A DNA stretch of 50,068 nucleotides, from assembly GCF_030655195.1 (NCBI RefSeq), contig NZ_JAURWA010000092.1:1-50068 (forward strand). Direction: 5' to 3'. Below are positions 8,078-16,411 of the stretch, in pieces (the first letter of the stretch is position 1; each line of letters opens with the position of its first letter). A program made the position numbers and the translations under genes. Below the pieces are notes generated by a model, which did not search any database, had not been told where the DNA came from, and worked only from the letters and a program-made list of their open reading frames with translations. The stretch is from Patulibacter sp. GTDB taxonomy: Bacteria > Actinomycetota > Thermoleophilia > Solirubrobacterales > Solirubrobacteraceae.

Positions 8078-9958
8078 CTACCGCTCCGGCGAGGGGCGGC
8101 CCAGCAGGGCGTCGGAGACCTCGCCGGTCTGCACCGACCACAGCGCCGCGTAGCGGCCGCCGCGGGCGACGAGCTCGTCGTGCGTGCCGGCCTCCGCGAC
8201 CACGCCCGCGTCCATCACGTGGATGCGGTCGGCGTGGCGGATCGTCGAGAGCCGGTGGGCGATCACGATGGTCGTCCGGTCGTGGGCGACGCGCAGCAGG
8301 GATCGCTGGATCGCGGCCTCCGTCTCGTTGTCCACGGCGCTGGTGGCCTCGTCGAGGACGAGGATCGCCGGGTCGCGGACCAGGGCGCGCGCGATCGTCA
8401 GTCGCTGGCGCTGGCCACCGGAGAGCTTGACGCCGCGCTCGCCGACCGGCGTGTCGTAGCCGTGGGGGAGGGCCTCGACGAACTCGTGGGCCTCCGCGAG
8501 CTCCGCCGCCCGCCGCAGCGCGTCGTCGTCGGCGTCCGGCGCCCCGTAGCGCAGGTTCTCGGCGACGGTCCCGTCGAAGAGGAACGTGTCCTGGCCGACG
8601 TACCCGACGGCCCCGCGGAGCGCGGTGAAGGACAGCTCGGCGGCGGGGACGCCGCCGACCGTCAGCGCGCCCGAGTCCGGGTCGTACAGGCGCAGCAGCA
8701 GCTTGACCACCGTCGACTTGCCCGCGCCGGTGGCGCCGACGATCGCGTGGGTCTCGCCGGCGGGGACGTCGAGCTGCAGCCCGTGGAGGACCGGGATCCG
8801 GTCGGCGTCGTCGACCGCGGCGTCGGGGCGGGCGCCGTAGGAGAACCGCACGTCGGCGAAGCGCACCGGCAGGGGGACGGCGACCCCGTCGGCGGCGCGG
8901 TGGTGCAGCTCACGGGTCCCGGGCCGGATGGTCACCGGGACGTCCAGCAGGTCGAGGATCCGCCGGATCGACGCGACGCCGCGCTGGTAGAGGTCGAGCG
9001 TCTCGCCGAGCTGCGTCAGCGGCCAGAGGAGGCGCTGGGTCATGAACACGAGGACGGAGTACAGGCCGATCTCGAGGGTGCCGTCCAGCGCGGCCCGCCC
9101 GCCCAGGACGAGCGTGAGGATGAAGCCGACGAGGATCGCCATCCGGATCAGCGGGACGAAGGCGGAGCTGTAGGCGATCGCCCGGCGGTTCGCCACGGCG
9201 TAGTCCAGCGAGGCTGCACGGACGCGCGCGGCCTCGCGATCCTCCGCGCCGAACGCCTTGATCGTGGCGATGCCCCCGAGGTTGCCGCCGATCAGACCGC
9301 CGAGGCGGCCGGCACGCTCGCGGACGGCCTCGTACCGCGGACCCAGGCGTCGCTGGAACAGCAGCGAGCCGGCGATGATCACCGGGATCGGGACGAACGC
9401 CGTCAGCGCGAGCGACGGGGAGATCGTGAAGAAGACCGCGCCGACGGCGATGACGTTGGTGACCGTGAGGATGATCTGGGCGGCCCCGACGTCGAGGAAC
9501 CGCTCGAGCTGGTTCACGTCGTCGTTGAGGACGGTCAGCACGCGACCGGACTCGCGGTCCTCGAACCACGCGGTGTCCAGCTCCTGGACGTGCCGGTAGG
9601 CGTCGACGCGCAGGTCGTGCTGGAGGTCCTGCGAGAGCCCGCGCCAGAGCCGGGCGGCCACGTAGTCGCTCGCGCTCTCCAGCGCCCAGGCGATCGCGGT
9701 CAGGCCGCCGAGGATCAGCAGCTGGTCCTCGCGGTCGGCGACGTCGAAGACCTGCCCGACGAACGACCCGTCCGTCCGGACGACCACGTCGATCGCCACG
9801 CCGATGAGGAGCTCGGGGGCGATGTCGAAGAGCTTGTTGAGGACCGTCGAGACGACCGCGAGGACGATCCGTGGGCGGAACGACGACGAGCGGCCCCAGA
9901 GACGCTGGAGCGGGTGCTCGTCGTCCGCCCGTGGTTCGAGGGTCGCGTCGCCGGCCAT
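8078..9958 (-). CDS. ABC exporter half-transporter (fused permease and ATPase)
   Basis: A 626-residue type IV ABC exporter. The N-terminal membrane domain (about 30-340) has six predicted helices, including the coupling-helix phrase 'RHVQELDTAWFEDRESGRVL'. The ATPase domain follows, with Walker A 'GATGAGKST', Q-loop 'GYVGQDTF', signature 'LSGGQRQRL', Walker B 'ILVLDEATSAVD' and the switch His in 'IVIAHRLSTI'. All catalytic residues are intact. An upstream in-frame start would add 33 residues. The start at 9958 is preferred because TACCCT lies 6 bases before its ATG. It probably works as a homodimer exporting a lipid, peptide or drug; the substrate is not predictable. Confidence 0.9.
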   Translation of the reverse strand: MAGDATLEPRADDEHPLQRLWGRSSSFRPRIVLAVVSTVLNKLFDIAPELLIGVAIDVVVRTDGSFVGQVFDVADREDQLLILGGLTAIAWALESASDYVAARLWRGLSQDLQHDLRVDAYRHVQELDTAWFEDRESGRVLTVLNDDVNQLERFLDVGAAQIILTVTNVIAVGAVFFTISPSLALTAFVPIPVIIAGSLLFQRRLGPRYEAVRERAGRLGGLIGGNLGGIATIKAFGAEDREAARVRAASLDYAVANRRAIAYSSAFVPLIRMAILVGFILTLVLGGRAALDGTLEIGLYSVLVFMTQRLLWPLTQLGETLDLYQRGVASIRRILDLLDVPVTIRPGTRELHHRAADGVAVPLPVRFADVRFSYGARPDAAVDDADRIPVLHGLQLDVPAGETHAIVGATGAGKSTVVKLLLRLYDPDSGALTVGGVPAAELSFTALRGAVGYVGQDTFLFDGTVAENLRYGAPDADDDALRRAAELAEAHEFVEALPHGYDTPVGERGVKLSGGQRQRLTIARALVRDPAILVLDEATSAVDNETEAAIQRSLLRVAHDRTTIVIAHRLSTIRHADRIHVMDAGVVAEAGTHDELVARGGRYAALWSVQTGEVSDALLGRPSPER

Positions 9959-9964
9959 GTCCGG

Positions 9965-9970
9965 AGGGTA
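9965..9970 (-). promoter_or_regulatory. -10 box (TACCCT) of the ABC exporter gene
   Basis: On the minus strand TACCCT, 6 bases, then ATG at 9958. It lies in the 68-base divergent gap shared with the six-cysteine gene. Confidence 0.55.
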
Positions 9971-10026
9971 GGAGCCGGAACGTCCGGACGGTTGTGCGCC
10001 CCGCCCGCGTCCGCGACGCTGTCGCG

Positions 10027-11292
10027 GTGCTGTGGTCCCGAACGTCCGACCGGTCATCGTCCCGACGCCTCCGCGCCGCCCTCGGGGTGGTGGTGCTCGT
10101 CGTCGCCCTCGCGGCCGTCGCGTACGTCGCGACCCGCGACACCTCCGACGACCGGGCCCGCGACGAGGTGGTCGCGTCGGTCCGGGAGCTCGTGACCGCG
10201 GCGGCGGTCGTCCCCGACCTCCGCGGGCCCAGGCTCTGCGACCGCCTCACCGCCGGGACGCGCGAGCGCCTCGACGCCCTCCTCGAGCTCTCGAGCACGA
10301 GCGAGGCGCGGCGGGGCTGCTCCGTGGCGGTCGCCGAGGTGCCCTGGCGGCTGCGGCCGATCACGGCCGACCGCGACCGGACGGACGCCGACACGTGGGA
10401 CGTCCGCATCGACGGGGATCGCGCCGTGGTGGACCGCGGGGGCGAGGGGGTCCTGCGCCTCGCGCGCATCGCCGGGCGCTGGCAGGCCGACCTCGAGGCC
10501 GATCCTGCATGGGCCCACCGGCTCGTCGTCGCCGAGGCGTGCACGCGCGCGGGCCGGTCGGCCGCCGGCGTCGTCCCACCGCGGGGGACCGTCTCGAGCC
10601 TCCGGGCGTACTTCGCACGGAACGCCCGGATCCTCGAGATCCTCGCCCGCCGCGTCGGGCGCGAGACGCCGCCCCGCGGGCTCGCCGCCACCGACCGGCG
10701 GCTCGTGGAGGCGACGACCGTGGCCGCCCGGCGCTTCCGGACCGCGGCGGCGCGGGTCAGCGCGGACCCGGACCGGCTCACCTCCGTCCTGCGTCGGGTG
10801 TCCCCGGACGGCTACGACCTCGTCGCCCAGCTGCCCGCGACGGTCAGCCTGCGCTTCCGGCGGGCGGTCGGGTTCTGCTTCACGGACACCGCGGTGATCG
10901 CGGACCCGAAGGGCGCGGCCCGGCTCGACCGCATCTGCGCACGGGCCGCCCGCCCGCTCGCCGAGCTGGGTCCCATCCGATCGCTCGCCGACCTCCGGGC
11001 CTACGCCTCCGCCGTCCGGGCGGCGCTCCGGCCGCTGCCCGGCGGCCTCAACCGGGTGCTCCTCCCGCGGGGCCAGGAGCCGGTGCGGGAGGCGGTGCTC
11101 GCGCGCATCCGCACGATGTCGCGGGACGCGACGGGCTTCGCCGCCGCGCTCCGGGCGGGAGGCCTCCCGTCGAGGGCCCTGGCGGAACGGGTCGAGCTCA
11201 CCGGCGTGGCGATCGATCTGGGGCTCCGCCAGCTCGGTGTGCGGTGCCTGGTCGGGGACGGCGCCGGGGCGGCGCGGGGCACGCCGATCTGA
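10027..11292 (+). CDS. Membrane-anchored six-cysteine protein of unknown function (paralogue 1)
   Basis: 421 residues. A basic N-terminus and one transmembrane helix at about 17-36 ('AALGVVVLVVALAAVAYVAT') place the rest outside the membrane. There are exactly six cysteines (71, 98, 172, 284, 304, 407). They are collinear with those of the protein at 17608-18837 (73, 98, 170, 278, 295, 405), although overall identity is low. The stretch 'VRIDGDRAVV...GRWQADLEADP' looks like an NTF2-like sheet. The GTG start is tentative: GACGCT lies 6 bases upstream, but an earlier in-frame GTG at 9994 is possible. It is divergent from the ABC exporter. I do not recognise the family. Confidence 0.65.
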   Translation: MLWSRTSDRSSSRRLRAALGVVVLVVALAAVAYVATRDTSDDRARDEVVASVRELVTAAAVVPDLRGPRLCDRLTAGTRERLDALLELSSTSEARRGCSVAVAEVPWRLRPITADRDRTDADTWDVRIDGDRAVVDRGGEGVLRLARIAGRWQADLEADPAWAHRLVVAEACTRAGRSAAGVVPPRGTVSSLRAYFARNARILEILARRVGRETPPRGLAATDRRLVEATTVAARRFRTAAARVSADPDRLTSVLRRVSPDGYDLVAQLPATVSLRFRRAVGFCFTDTAVIADPKGAARLDRICARAARPLAELGPIRSLADLRAYASAVRAALRPLPGGLNRVLLPRGQEPVREAVLARIRTMSRDATGFAAALRAGGLPSRALAERVELTGVAIDLGLRQLGVRCLVGDGAGAARGTPI

Positions 11293-11384
11293 GGTCGGCC
11301 CCACGGGCGGGGCGGTCGGGGCGGCGCCGGTCCGCCCGGGCCCACGGGCCTCGACGACCGTCCCGCGGGCCGCCGCCCCGCTAG

Positions 11385-11390
11385 TACGAT
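11385..11390 (+). promoter_or_regulatory. -10 box (TACGAT) of tRNA-Thr
   Basis: TACGAT lies 11 bases before the mature 5' end of the tRNA, leaving a short leader for RNase P. No clear -35 element is visible. Confidence 0.45.
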
Positions 11391-11401
11391 GCGGCGTCTC
11401 C

Positions 11402-11475
11402 GCCCGCGTAGCTCAGTTGGCCAGAGCAGCGCTCTTGTAAAGCGAAGGTCGTCAGTTCGAATCTGACCGTGGGCT
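11402..11475 (+). tRNA. tRNA-Thr (anticodon TGT)
   Basis: A full cloverleaf of 74 bases. The acceptor stem GCCCGCG (11402-11408) pairs with CGTGGGC (11468-11474), with one G-T wobble. The D stem is GCTC/GAGC. The anticodon loop CTTGTAA has TGT at 11436-11438 and reads ACA. The T stem is GTCAG/CTGAC with loop TTCGAAT. The base after the acceptor is T. The outermost anticodon-stem pair is G-A, leaving four good pairs. CCA is not encoded and must be added by the CCA enzyme. Confidence 0.97.
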
Positions 11476-11568
11476 TCCGCCGGGGACGGACGGCGACGGG
11501 GTGCTCCCCCGTCGACCCGGCTCCGGCGGGCGTGCCGCTCCCGGGAGCGACCGCGTCGGGCTCCGGCG

Positions 11569-11979
11569 TCAGGCCCCCTCGCCCGTGGCGTCGTACTCGT
11601 CGTCGGTGACGTGCCGGCCCCAGGTGACCGGGCTGCCGGACTCGTCGTTCTGCTGCAGCGCGACGTGCGCCATGAACCGGCCCGGTGCTGCGCCGTGCCA
11701 GTGGTTCTCCCCGGGCTCGAAGAAGACGCGGTCGCCGGCGCGGAGCGTCTCGACCGGCCCGCCCTCGCGCCGGCAGAGCCCGACGCCCTCGGTGACGAAG
11801 ATCGTCTGGCCGTGCGGGTGGGTGTGCCATGCGGTCCGAGCACCGGGCGTGAAGTGCACGAGCGCGGCGGCGAAGGTCGACGTGGCCTCGGGGGCGGCGA
11901 CGGCGTCGATGTAGACGTCGCCGGTGAACCAGTCGGCGGGGCCCTTCTGGGTGTCGACGGTGGTGCGGGTGATGATCAT
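11569..11979 (-). CDS. Small cupin-domain protein
   Basis: A 136-residue single-domain cupin. Motif 1 is 'HTHPHGQTIFVTEGVG' (52-67) with metal ligands His52/His54 and probably Gln58; motif 2 is 'PGENHWHG' (89-96) with His93 and His95. The family includes manganese-dependent mandelonitrile-lyase-like and carboxymuconolactone-decarboxylase-associated cupins, so a small redox or lyase reaction is plausible but not proven. The ATG at 11979 is chosen because AGGAG lies upstream at normal distance. An upstream open extension of 30 residues is Pro/Arg-rich and unlike the family. It is last in a minus-strand run behind the MFS and lipoprotein genes. Confidence 0.85.
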   Translation of the reverse strand: MIITRTTVDTQKGPADWFTGDVYIDAVAAPEATSTFAAALVHFTPGARTAWHTHPHGQTIFVTEGVGLCRREGGPVETLRAGDRVFFEPGENHWHGAAPGRFMAHVALQQNDESGSPVTWGRHVTDDEYDATGEGA

Positions 11980-12070
11980 GGTGCGTCTCCTGGGGTCGGG
12001 ATGTGATGCGGGAAGGGCGTGGCTCCGGCCGGGCCGGTTCGTGCCGTCGAGGACGTCCGGCAGGGGCAAC

Positions 12071-13339
12071 CTATGCCCCGACCACGGGGCGCATCGGGAA
12101 CGCGCGGCGCCGTCCCAGGACCGCCACCGTCAGCGCCACGAGGGCGAGGGCGACCATCGCGACCGGCAGCGCCGAGCCGCCGAGGTCGCCGACGACGACC
12201 GCGCCCAGGACGCCCGCGCCGAAGATGGCGAGGTTGAACGCGACGCCGAGCATCGAGTTGGCGACGTCGGCGTCGTCCCCGGCGGCGATGCCGATGGCGG
12301 TCTGCAGCTGCGCCGCGGCACCCCCGAACGCGAGCCCCCAGAGGACGACGGCGCCGACGACGGCGACCGTGGACCCCCGTCCCAGGCCGAAGACGACGCC
12401 GGCCACGACGAACCCGAGGATGCTCGCGAGCACGAGCGGACGCAGGGTGCGATCGATCAGCGCCCCCGTGACCGCGATCCCGGCGAGCGCGGCGACCCCG
12501 AAGACGACGAGGGCCAGGTCGACCGACAGGTCCACGCTCCCCGAGTCCAGGTACGAGGAGACGTAGGTGTAGAGGACGTTGTGGGCGAGCATCCACGCGA
12601 CGATCACGGCGAGCACGACGGCGACGCCGGGGATGCGCACGATCCGGGAGGACGGGGTCTGCGAGCCGGCCTCCTGGCCCGGGGCGTCCGGGACGAGGGT
12701 GGCCGCGAGCACCACGGTGGCCAGCGTCAGCACCGCGAGCGTCCCGAAGGACCAGCGCCAGTCGAAGGTCGTGCCCAGCCACGAGCCGAACGGCGTCCCG
12801 ATCGCCAGGCCGACCGGGGTGCCCACCGAGGCGATCGCGAGCGCCCGGCCCGCGAACCGCGGCGGGGTGATGCGCCGTGCGTAGCCGGCCGTCATCCCCC
12901 AGAGGAGTCCGGAGAACGCGCCGGCCACGAAGCGCGCGACGAGCGACAGGACGAGCACCCCGGAGACCGCCGTCACGACGTTGGCGACGAGGAACCCGAG
13001 GACGGCCACCAGGAACACCGGCTTGCGGCGCATGCCGCGCGTCAGGGCCACGGCGGGGATCGCGGCGACCACGGTCCCGAGCGCGTAGACGCTGACGAAC
13101 TGTCCGGCGACGCCCTCGGACGTGCCCATCCCCGCGGCGATCTGCGGCAGCAGGCCTGCGGGCATCGTCTCGGTGGCGATGAGGAGGAACCCCGTGAGGG
13201 CCATCACGAGGACGGCCGCCAGGGGGAGGCGATCCCCGGGGGTCCCGACCCCGGAGGCCGGGACCGGCGTGTCCTGTGCGACCCCGAGGTCCGGGGCGGA
13301 GGGGCCCGGCGTCGGTGCGACGTGGTCGTGCGTGCCCAT
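12071..13339 (-). CDS. MFS transporter, drug/arabinose-efflux type (DHA1)
   Basis: 422 residues with twelve predicted membrane helices after a Pro-rich cytoplasmic tail of about 35 residues. 'TETMPAGLLPQIAAGMG' in helix 1 and 'GTVVAAIPAVALTRGMRRK' (motif A region) are typical of the arabinose-efflux/DHA1 drug-proton antiporters. 'VGTPVGLAIGTPFGSWLG' matches the antiporter motif C. The start lies 4 bases after the lipoprotein gene, so the two are co-transcribed. The cupin gene follows 91 bases later. The divergent LysR regulator makes an inducible detoxification or export unit likely. Confidence 0.88.
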   Translation of the reverse strand: MGTHDHVAPTPGPSAPDLGVAQDTPVPASGVGTPGDRLPLAAVLVMALTGFLLIATETMPAGLLPQIAAGMGTSEGVAGQFVSVYALGTVVAAIPAVALTRGMRRKPVFLVAVLGFLVANVVTAVSGVLVLSLVARFVAGAFSGLLWGMTAGYARRITPPRFAGRALAIASVGTPVGLAIGTPFGSWLGTTFDWRWSFGTLAVLTLATVVLAATLVPDAPGQEAGSQTPSSRIVRIPGVAVVLAVIVAWMLAHNVLYTYVSSYLDSGSVDLSVDLALVVFGVAALAGIAVTGALIDRTLRPLVLASILGFVVAGVVFGLGRGSTVAVVGAVVLWGLAFGGAAAQLQTAIGIAAGDDADVANSMLGVAFNLAIFGAGVLGAVVVGDLGGSALPVAMVALALVALTVAVLGRRRAFPMRPVVGA

Positions 13340-13343
13340 CGGT

Positions 13344-13892
13344 CTACCGCCCGCCCCGCTGCCGCTCGACCCGGACGCGGACGTCCGGGGCGCGACGGAG
13401 CGCCCCGAGGTCGCCCGAGAACCGGCCGATCCGCACGATGCCGTCGAAGTACGGCGCCGCGTCGTCGTAGTAGAGGACGAGGTCGCCGCCGGGAGCGTAG
13501 TAGCCGATGTCGCCGGCGCGGGGGTCGTGACCGTCGGGGGCGCCCTCGGTGGAGAGCGGCCGGGACAACCCGCCCGTCTTCTCCGCACCGTCGTGGTCGC
13601 TCATCGTCACGGTCTGCGGCAGCAGCGCGGCGAGCCCGCGTGCGGTCGCGTTGTCGTCCAGCCGACCCACGAACTCGGACCCGTCCACGGTGATCCCGAT
13701 GTTCCGCGTCGTGTCGCCGAGGCGACCCTCTGCCGTCGCCCCGCCGTCGCTCCCGGAGATCGGCGACGCGTCGGTCGCCGCAGACGTCGTGCGAGGCGGT
13801 GCGTCGCCACGGTCGCCGGCGGTCTCCGAGCCGCCGCATGCGGCGAGTGAGACGGCTGCCAGCACGGGCAGGACGAGCGGTGCGGTCCTCAT
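13344..13892 (-). CDS. Lipoprotein with a cyclophilin-like domain
   Basis: 182 residues. The signal peptide 'MRTAPLVLPVLAAVSLAACGG' carries a lipobox (LAAC), so the mature protein should be anchored to the outer face of the membrane. After an Asp/Ser/Thr-rich linker, the domain runs from about residue 65 to the end ('IGITVDGSEFVGRLDDNATA', 'ALLPQTVTMSD', 'PRAGDIGYYAPGGDLVLYY'). This matches the bacterial cyclophilin-like fold family often found beside oxidoreductases and MFS pumps. Those homologues are usually cytosolic, so the lipoprotein form is unusual. GGAGG lies only one base before the ATG, too close for a normal ribosome site. Confidence 0.75.
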   Translation of the reverse strand: MRTAPLVLPVLAAVSLAACGGSETAGDRGDAPPRTTSAATDASPISGSDGGATAEGRLGDTTRNIGITVDGSEFVGRLDDNATARGLAALLPQTVTMSDHDGAEKTGGLSRPLSTEGAPDGHDPRAGDIGYYAPGGDLVLYYDDAAPYFDGIVRIGRFSGDLGALRRAPDVRVRVERQRGGR

Positions 13893-13943
13893 GCCTCCAT
13901 GGTGCGGTGCGGTCACATAGATTCCCAATACGAGGATGTGCCC

Positions 13944-13949
13944 TAGCAT
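13944..13949 (+). promoter_or_regulatory. -10 box (TAGCAT) of the LysR gene
   Basis: TAGCAT, 11 bases, then ATG at 13961. It lies within the 68-base divergent gap with the lipoprotein operon, where the LysR protein would be expected to bind. The gap also holds GATG-N8-CATC (13935-13950) and CATAG...CTATG (13915-13963), possible dyads. Confidence 0.45.
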
Positions 13950-13960
13950 CGGATTCTCCT

Positions 13961-14860
13961 ATGGATCCGCGCCGTCTCCTGACCTTCCGGGTCGTCGCCC
14001 ACGAGCGCTCGTTCTCCCGCGCCGCGGAGCAGCTGTCGCGGTCGCAGCCGTCGGTCTCCAGCCAGATCGCGTTGCTGGAGACGGAGATCGGCGTGCGGCT
14101 CTTCGACCGGGCCCGTCGCGGGCTGCGCCTGACGCCCGCCGGCGACGTCCTGCTCGAGCACGCCGACCACGTCGCCTGGCGCCTGGCCCTGGCCGACGAG
14201 CAGCTCGCCGCCCTCGCCGGCGCCCATCGCGGGCAGGTCCGTCTGGGGTCGTTCCCGACCGCGATGGCCGGGCTCGTCGCGTCCGGCATCGCGCGGCTGC
14301 GCGCCGCCGGCGGCGACATCCGCGTGCTCGTCGACGAGGTCACGTCGGAGACGCTCGAGCCACGGCTCCTCGGCGGCGACTTCGACATCGCTCTCGGGTA
14401 CCAGGACCGCGCGCGTCCCCGCCGCGAGATCGAGGGTGCCGAGCGCGTCGACCTCGTCGAGGAGACGTTCCTCGTCGGCCTGCCCGTCGAGCATCCCCTG
14501 GCCGAGCGGACCGGGACGCTCGAGCTGGCCGAGCTCGCCGGCGAGGACTGGATCATGGCCTCCCCGCGGGGCTTCCTCTCCGACGCCTGCCGCGAGGCGG
14601 GCTTCGAGCCGCACATCGTCGCCCTGTGTCACGAACCCGTCGGCACCCACGGCATGATCCGACGCGGTCTCGGGATCGGCTTCGTGCCCAGCCTGCTCGT
14701 CCACGAGCACCCCGACATCGTCATGCGCCCCGTCGCCGGTCCCCTTCCCCGCCGGCAGATCTACGCGATGCTGCCGCCCGGGGAGCGCCACCCGCACGCC
14801 CGCCACGTCCTCACGGCCCTGCGGGAGGCGGCCGACGACTTCGCCCCGCGGGGCACGTGA
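13961..14860 (+). CDS. LysR-family transcriptional regulator
   Basis: 299 residues. The winged helix-turn-helix is at 1-60: 'DPRRLLTFRVVAHERSFSRAAEQLSRSQPSVSSQIALLETEIGV' in outline, with 'LFDRARRGLRLTPAG' closing it. The effector domain (about 90-290) has 'RLGSFPTAMAGL' at the first strand and 'GGDFDIALGY' mid-domain, both normal for LTTRs. The ATG is the canonical LysR start. It is divergent from the cyclophilin-like lipoprotein, MFS and cupin genes and probably controls them in response to a small ligand. Confidence 0.93.
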   Translation: MDPRRLLTFRVVAHERSFSRAAEQLSRSQPSVSSQIALLETEIGVRLFDRARRGLRLTPAGDVLLEHADHVAWRLALADEQLAALAGAHRGQVRLGSFPTAMAGLVASGIARLRAAGGDIRVLVDEVTSETLEPRLLGGDFDIALGYQDRARPRREIEGAERVDLVEETFLVGLPVEHPLAERTGTLELAELAGEDWIMASPRGFLSDACREAGFEPHIVALCHEPVGTHGMIRRGLGIGFVPSLLVHEHPDIVMRPVAGPLPRRQIYAMLPPGERHPHARHVLTALREAADDFAPRGT

Positions 14861-14882
14861 CGCCGCACGGAGAGGTGCTGTA

Positions 14883-14910
14883 ACCCCGGCCCTCGTGCGG
14901 GGTCCTTCTT
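14883..14910 (+). terminator. Small hairpin with T-rich tail between LysR and plsC
   Basis: A 6-base-pair stem ACCCCG / CGGGGT (14883-14888 and 14898-14903) is followed by CCTTCTT. It could end the LysR transcript or sit in the plsC leader. Confidence 0.45.
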
Positions 14911-14914
14911 GCAG

Positions 14915-15811
14915 ATGGATCGCGAGTCACCTGCCCCCGAAGTCCGCCCCGAGACCGTGCCGGTGCTCGCGCGAGGCGCCGTCCCGGAGGCCGCCGGGAA
15001 GGCGGAGCGCCCGGACCTCGACCGCGACCAGCGGCTCGCCCTGCACGCCCGGGTCGGCAAGGGCGTCAACCCGCTCGTCTACTGGACCGTGCGGGCGTTC
15101 TTCCAGCCCTTCTTCCACGTGTACTTCCGGCTGTCGCGCATCGGCCGCGAGCACATCCCCGCGACGGGCCCGGTCATCTTCGCGGCCAACCACCGCAGCT
15201 TCCTCGACCCCTTCGTGATCGGTGCGATGTCGCGCCGCCCGCTCTACTTCGTCGCGAAGAAGGAGCTCTTCCGCAAGCCGCTGCAGCGCTGGTTCCTCAA
15301 CAGCCTCGGCGCGTTCCCGATCGATCGCGGCAACGCCGACGGCGACGCCATGAGCACCGCCCGCGCGGTGCTCGAGCGCGGCGACTGCGTCGTCATCTTC
15401 CCCGAGGGCACGCGCACCCGCCCGGGCGGCATCGGCCGTCCCAAGCGCGGCGTCGGCCGCCTCGCGCTGGAGACCGGCGCGCCCGTCGTCCCGGTCACCG
15501 TCCACGGGACGAGCCACATCCGCACGACGTGGCGGATCCGCCCGCACAAGGTGAGCGTCCGGGCGGGCCGGCCGCTGACCTTCCCGCAGGTCGAGGACCC
15601 GACGAGCGAGCTGGCCACCGCCGTGACCTCGCGCATCTGGCCGTGCGTCGAGCTCGGCTGGAACAGCCTTGGCGGGCACACCACCGAGCGCGGCATCGGC
15701 GTGGATCCCGCGCTGCTGCGTCCCGAGCTGGCCCCGGACGGCCTGGCCCCCCAGCGGACCCTGGCCCCCGCGGCCGACGACCGTCCCGACCGGAAGGCCG
15801 ACGCCGTCTAG
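14915..15811 (+). CDS. plsC: 1-acyl-sn-glycerol-3-phosphate acyltransferase (PlsC family)
   Basis: Transfers an acyl chain to the sn-2 position of lysophosphatidic acid, giving phosphatidic acid at the inner membrane face. The 298-residue protein has the catalytic motif 'NHRSFLD' (His93, Asp98), the substrate motif 'FPEGTR' (162-167) and a hydrophobic segment 'AFFQPFFHVYF' at about 61-71. About 45 N-terminal and 60 C-terminal residues extend beyond the core fold. A TTG at 14909 is in frame, but the ATG is the more likely start. Several PlsC paralogues exist in such genomes, so another acyl acceptor is possible. Confidence 0.85.
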   Translation: MDRESPAPEVRPETVPVLARGAVPEAAGKAERPDLDRDQRLALHARVGKGVNPLVYWTVRAFFQPFFHVYFRLSRIGREHIPATGPVIFAANHRSFLDPFVIGAMSRRPLYFVAKKELFRKPLQRWFLNSLGAFPIDRGNADGDAMSTARAVLERGDCVVIFPEGTRTRPGGIGRPKRGVGRLALETGAPVVPVTVHGTSHIRTTWRIRPHKVSVRAGRPLTFPQVEDPTSELATAVTSRIWPCVELGWNSLGGHTTERGIGVDPALLRPELAPDGLAPQRTLAPAADDRPDRKADAV

Positions 15812-15852
15812 GCGGGCGCGTCGCGGACGACGGGCACCCCGCCGCATGGCGG

Positions 15853-15858
15853 TACAGT
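15853..15858 (+). promoter_or_regulatory. -10 box (TACAGT) of the ECF sigma gene
   Basis: TACAGT, 7 bases, then GTG at 15866. An alternative GTG at 15857 lies inside the box, so the second GTG is the better start. Confidence 0.55.
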
Positions 15859-15865
15859 GCTCGAC

Positions 15866-16411
15866 GTGGAAAAGGCCGAGCTCGACGACCGGTTCTCCGA
15901 GCTCTACCGGGACCACCTCCGCGACGTCTACTCGTTCGCCTACTACCGGGTCGGCAACCACCACGACGCGGAGGACCTGACCGAGCAGACGTTCCTGCAG
16001 GCCTACCGGCACTTCGAGCGTGCGCTCCGCGAATCGGACGGGCGGCCCCTGCGGCCCTGGCTGATCCGCATCGCCCACAACCTCGCCGCCAACCTCTTCC
16101 GGGACCGGTCGCGCCGCCCGCAGACCTCGATCGACGACGACGACTCGACGACGATCCTGCGGGCGACCCACACGACCGAGGACCTCGTGGAGGGCCGCGA
16201 CGAGCTGGGACGCATCCTCGCCGCCGTGCAGCACCTGCCGGACGACCGCCGTGAGGCCCTGATCATGCGCTTCGCCCTGGGAATGGACAACCGCGAGATC
16301 GCTCGCGCGATGGGACGCTCCGACGGGGCGACGAAGGTGCTGATCCACCGGTCGATCAAGCAGCTCGAGGGCATCGTGGCCGAGACGCCGACCCAGGGGC
16401 TCCCCTCGTGA
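15866..16411 (+). CDS. ECF-type RNA polymerase sigma factor
   Basis: 181 residues holding only sigma regions 2 and 4. Region 2 (about 10-80) contains 'YRDHLRDVYSFAYYRVGN', 'DAEDLTEQTFLQAY' and 'PWLIRIAHNLAANLFRDR'. Region 4 (about 115-170) contains 'LPDDRREALIMRFALGMDNR' and 'EIARAMGRSDGATKVLIHRS' as the -35 helix-turn-helix. The GTG at 15866 is set by the upstream -10 box. The next gene overlaps its stop by four bases (GTGA) and encodes a small membrane protein, the usual place for an anti-sigma factor. Confidence 0.92.
   Translation: MEKAELDDRFSELYRDHLRDVYSFAYYRVGNHHDAEDLTEQTFLQAYRHFERALRESDGRPLRPWLIRIAHNLAANLFRDRSRRPQTSIDDDDSTTILRATHTTEDLVEGRDELGRILAAVQHLPDDRREALIMRFALGMDNREIARAMGRSDGATKVLIHRSIKQLEGIVAETPTQGLPS

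Noticed and set aside
9959-10057. A 33-residue N-terminal extension of the ABC exporter
   Set aside because: The extension is Arg/Gly-rich, and a TACCCT box sits 6 bases before the later ATG, which gives a normal exporter length.
14909-14911. TTG as the start of the PlsC-family gene
   Set aside because: It adds just two residues before an in-frame ATG, and it overlaps the T-rich tail of a hairpin.
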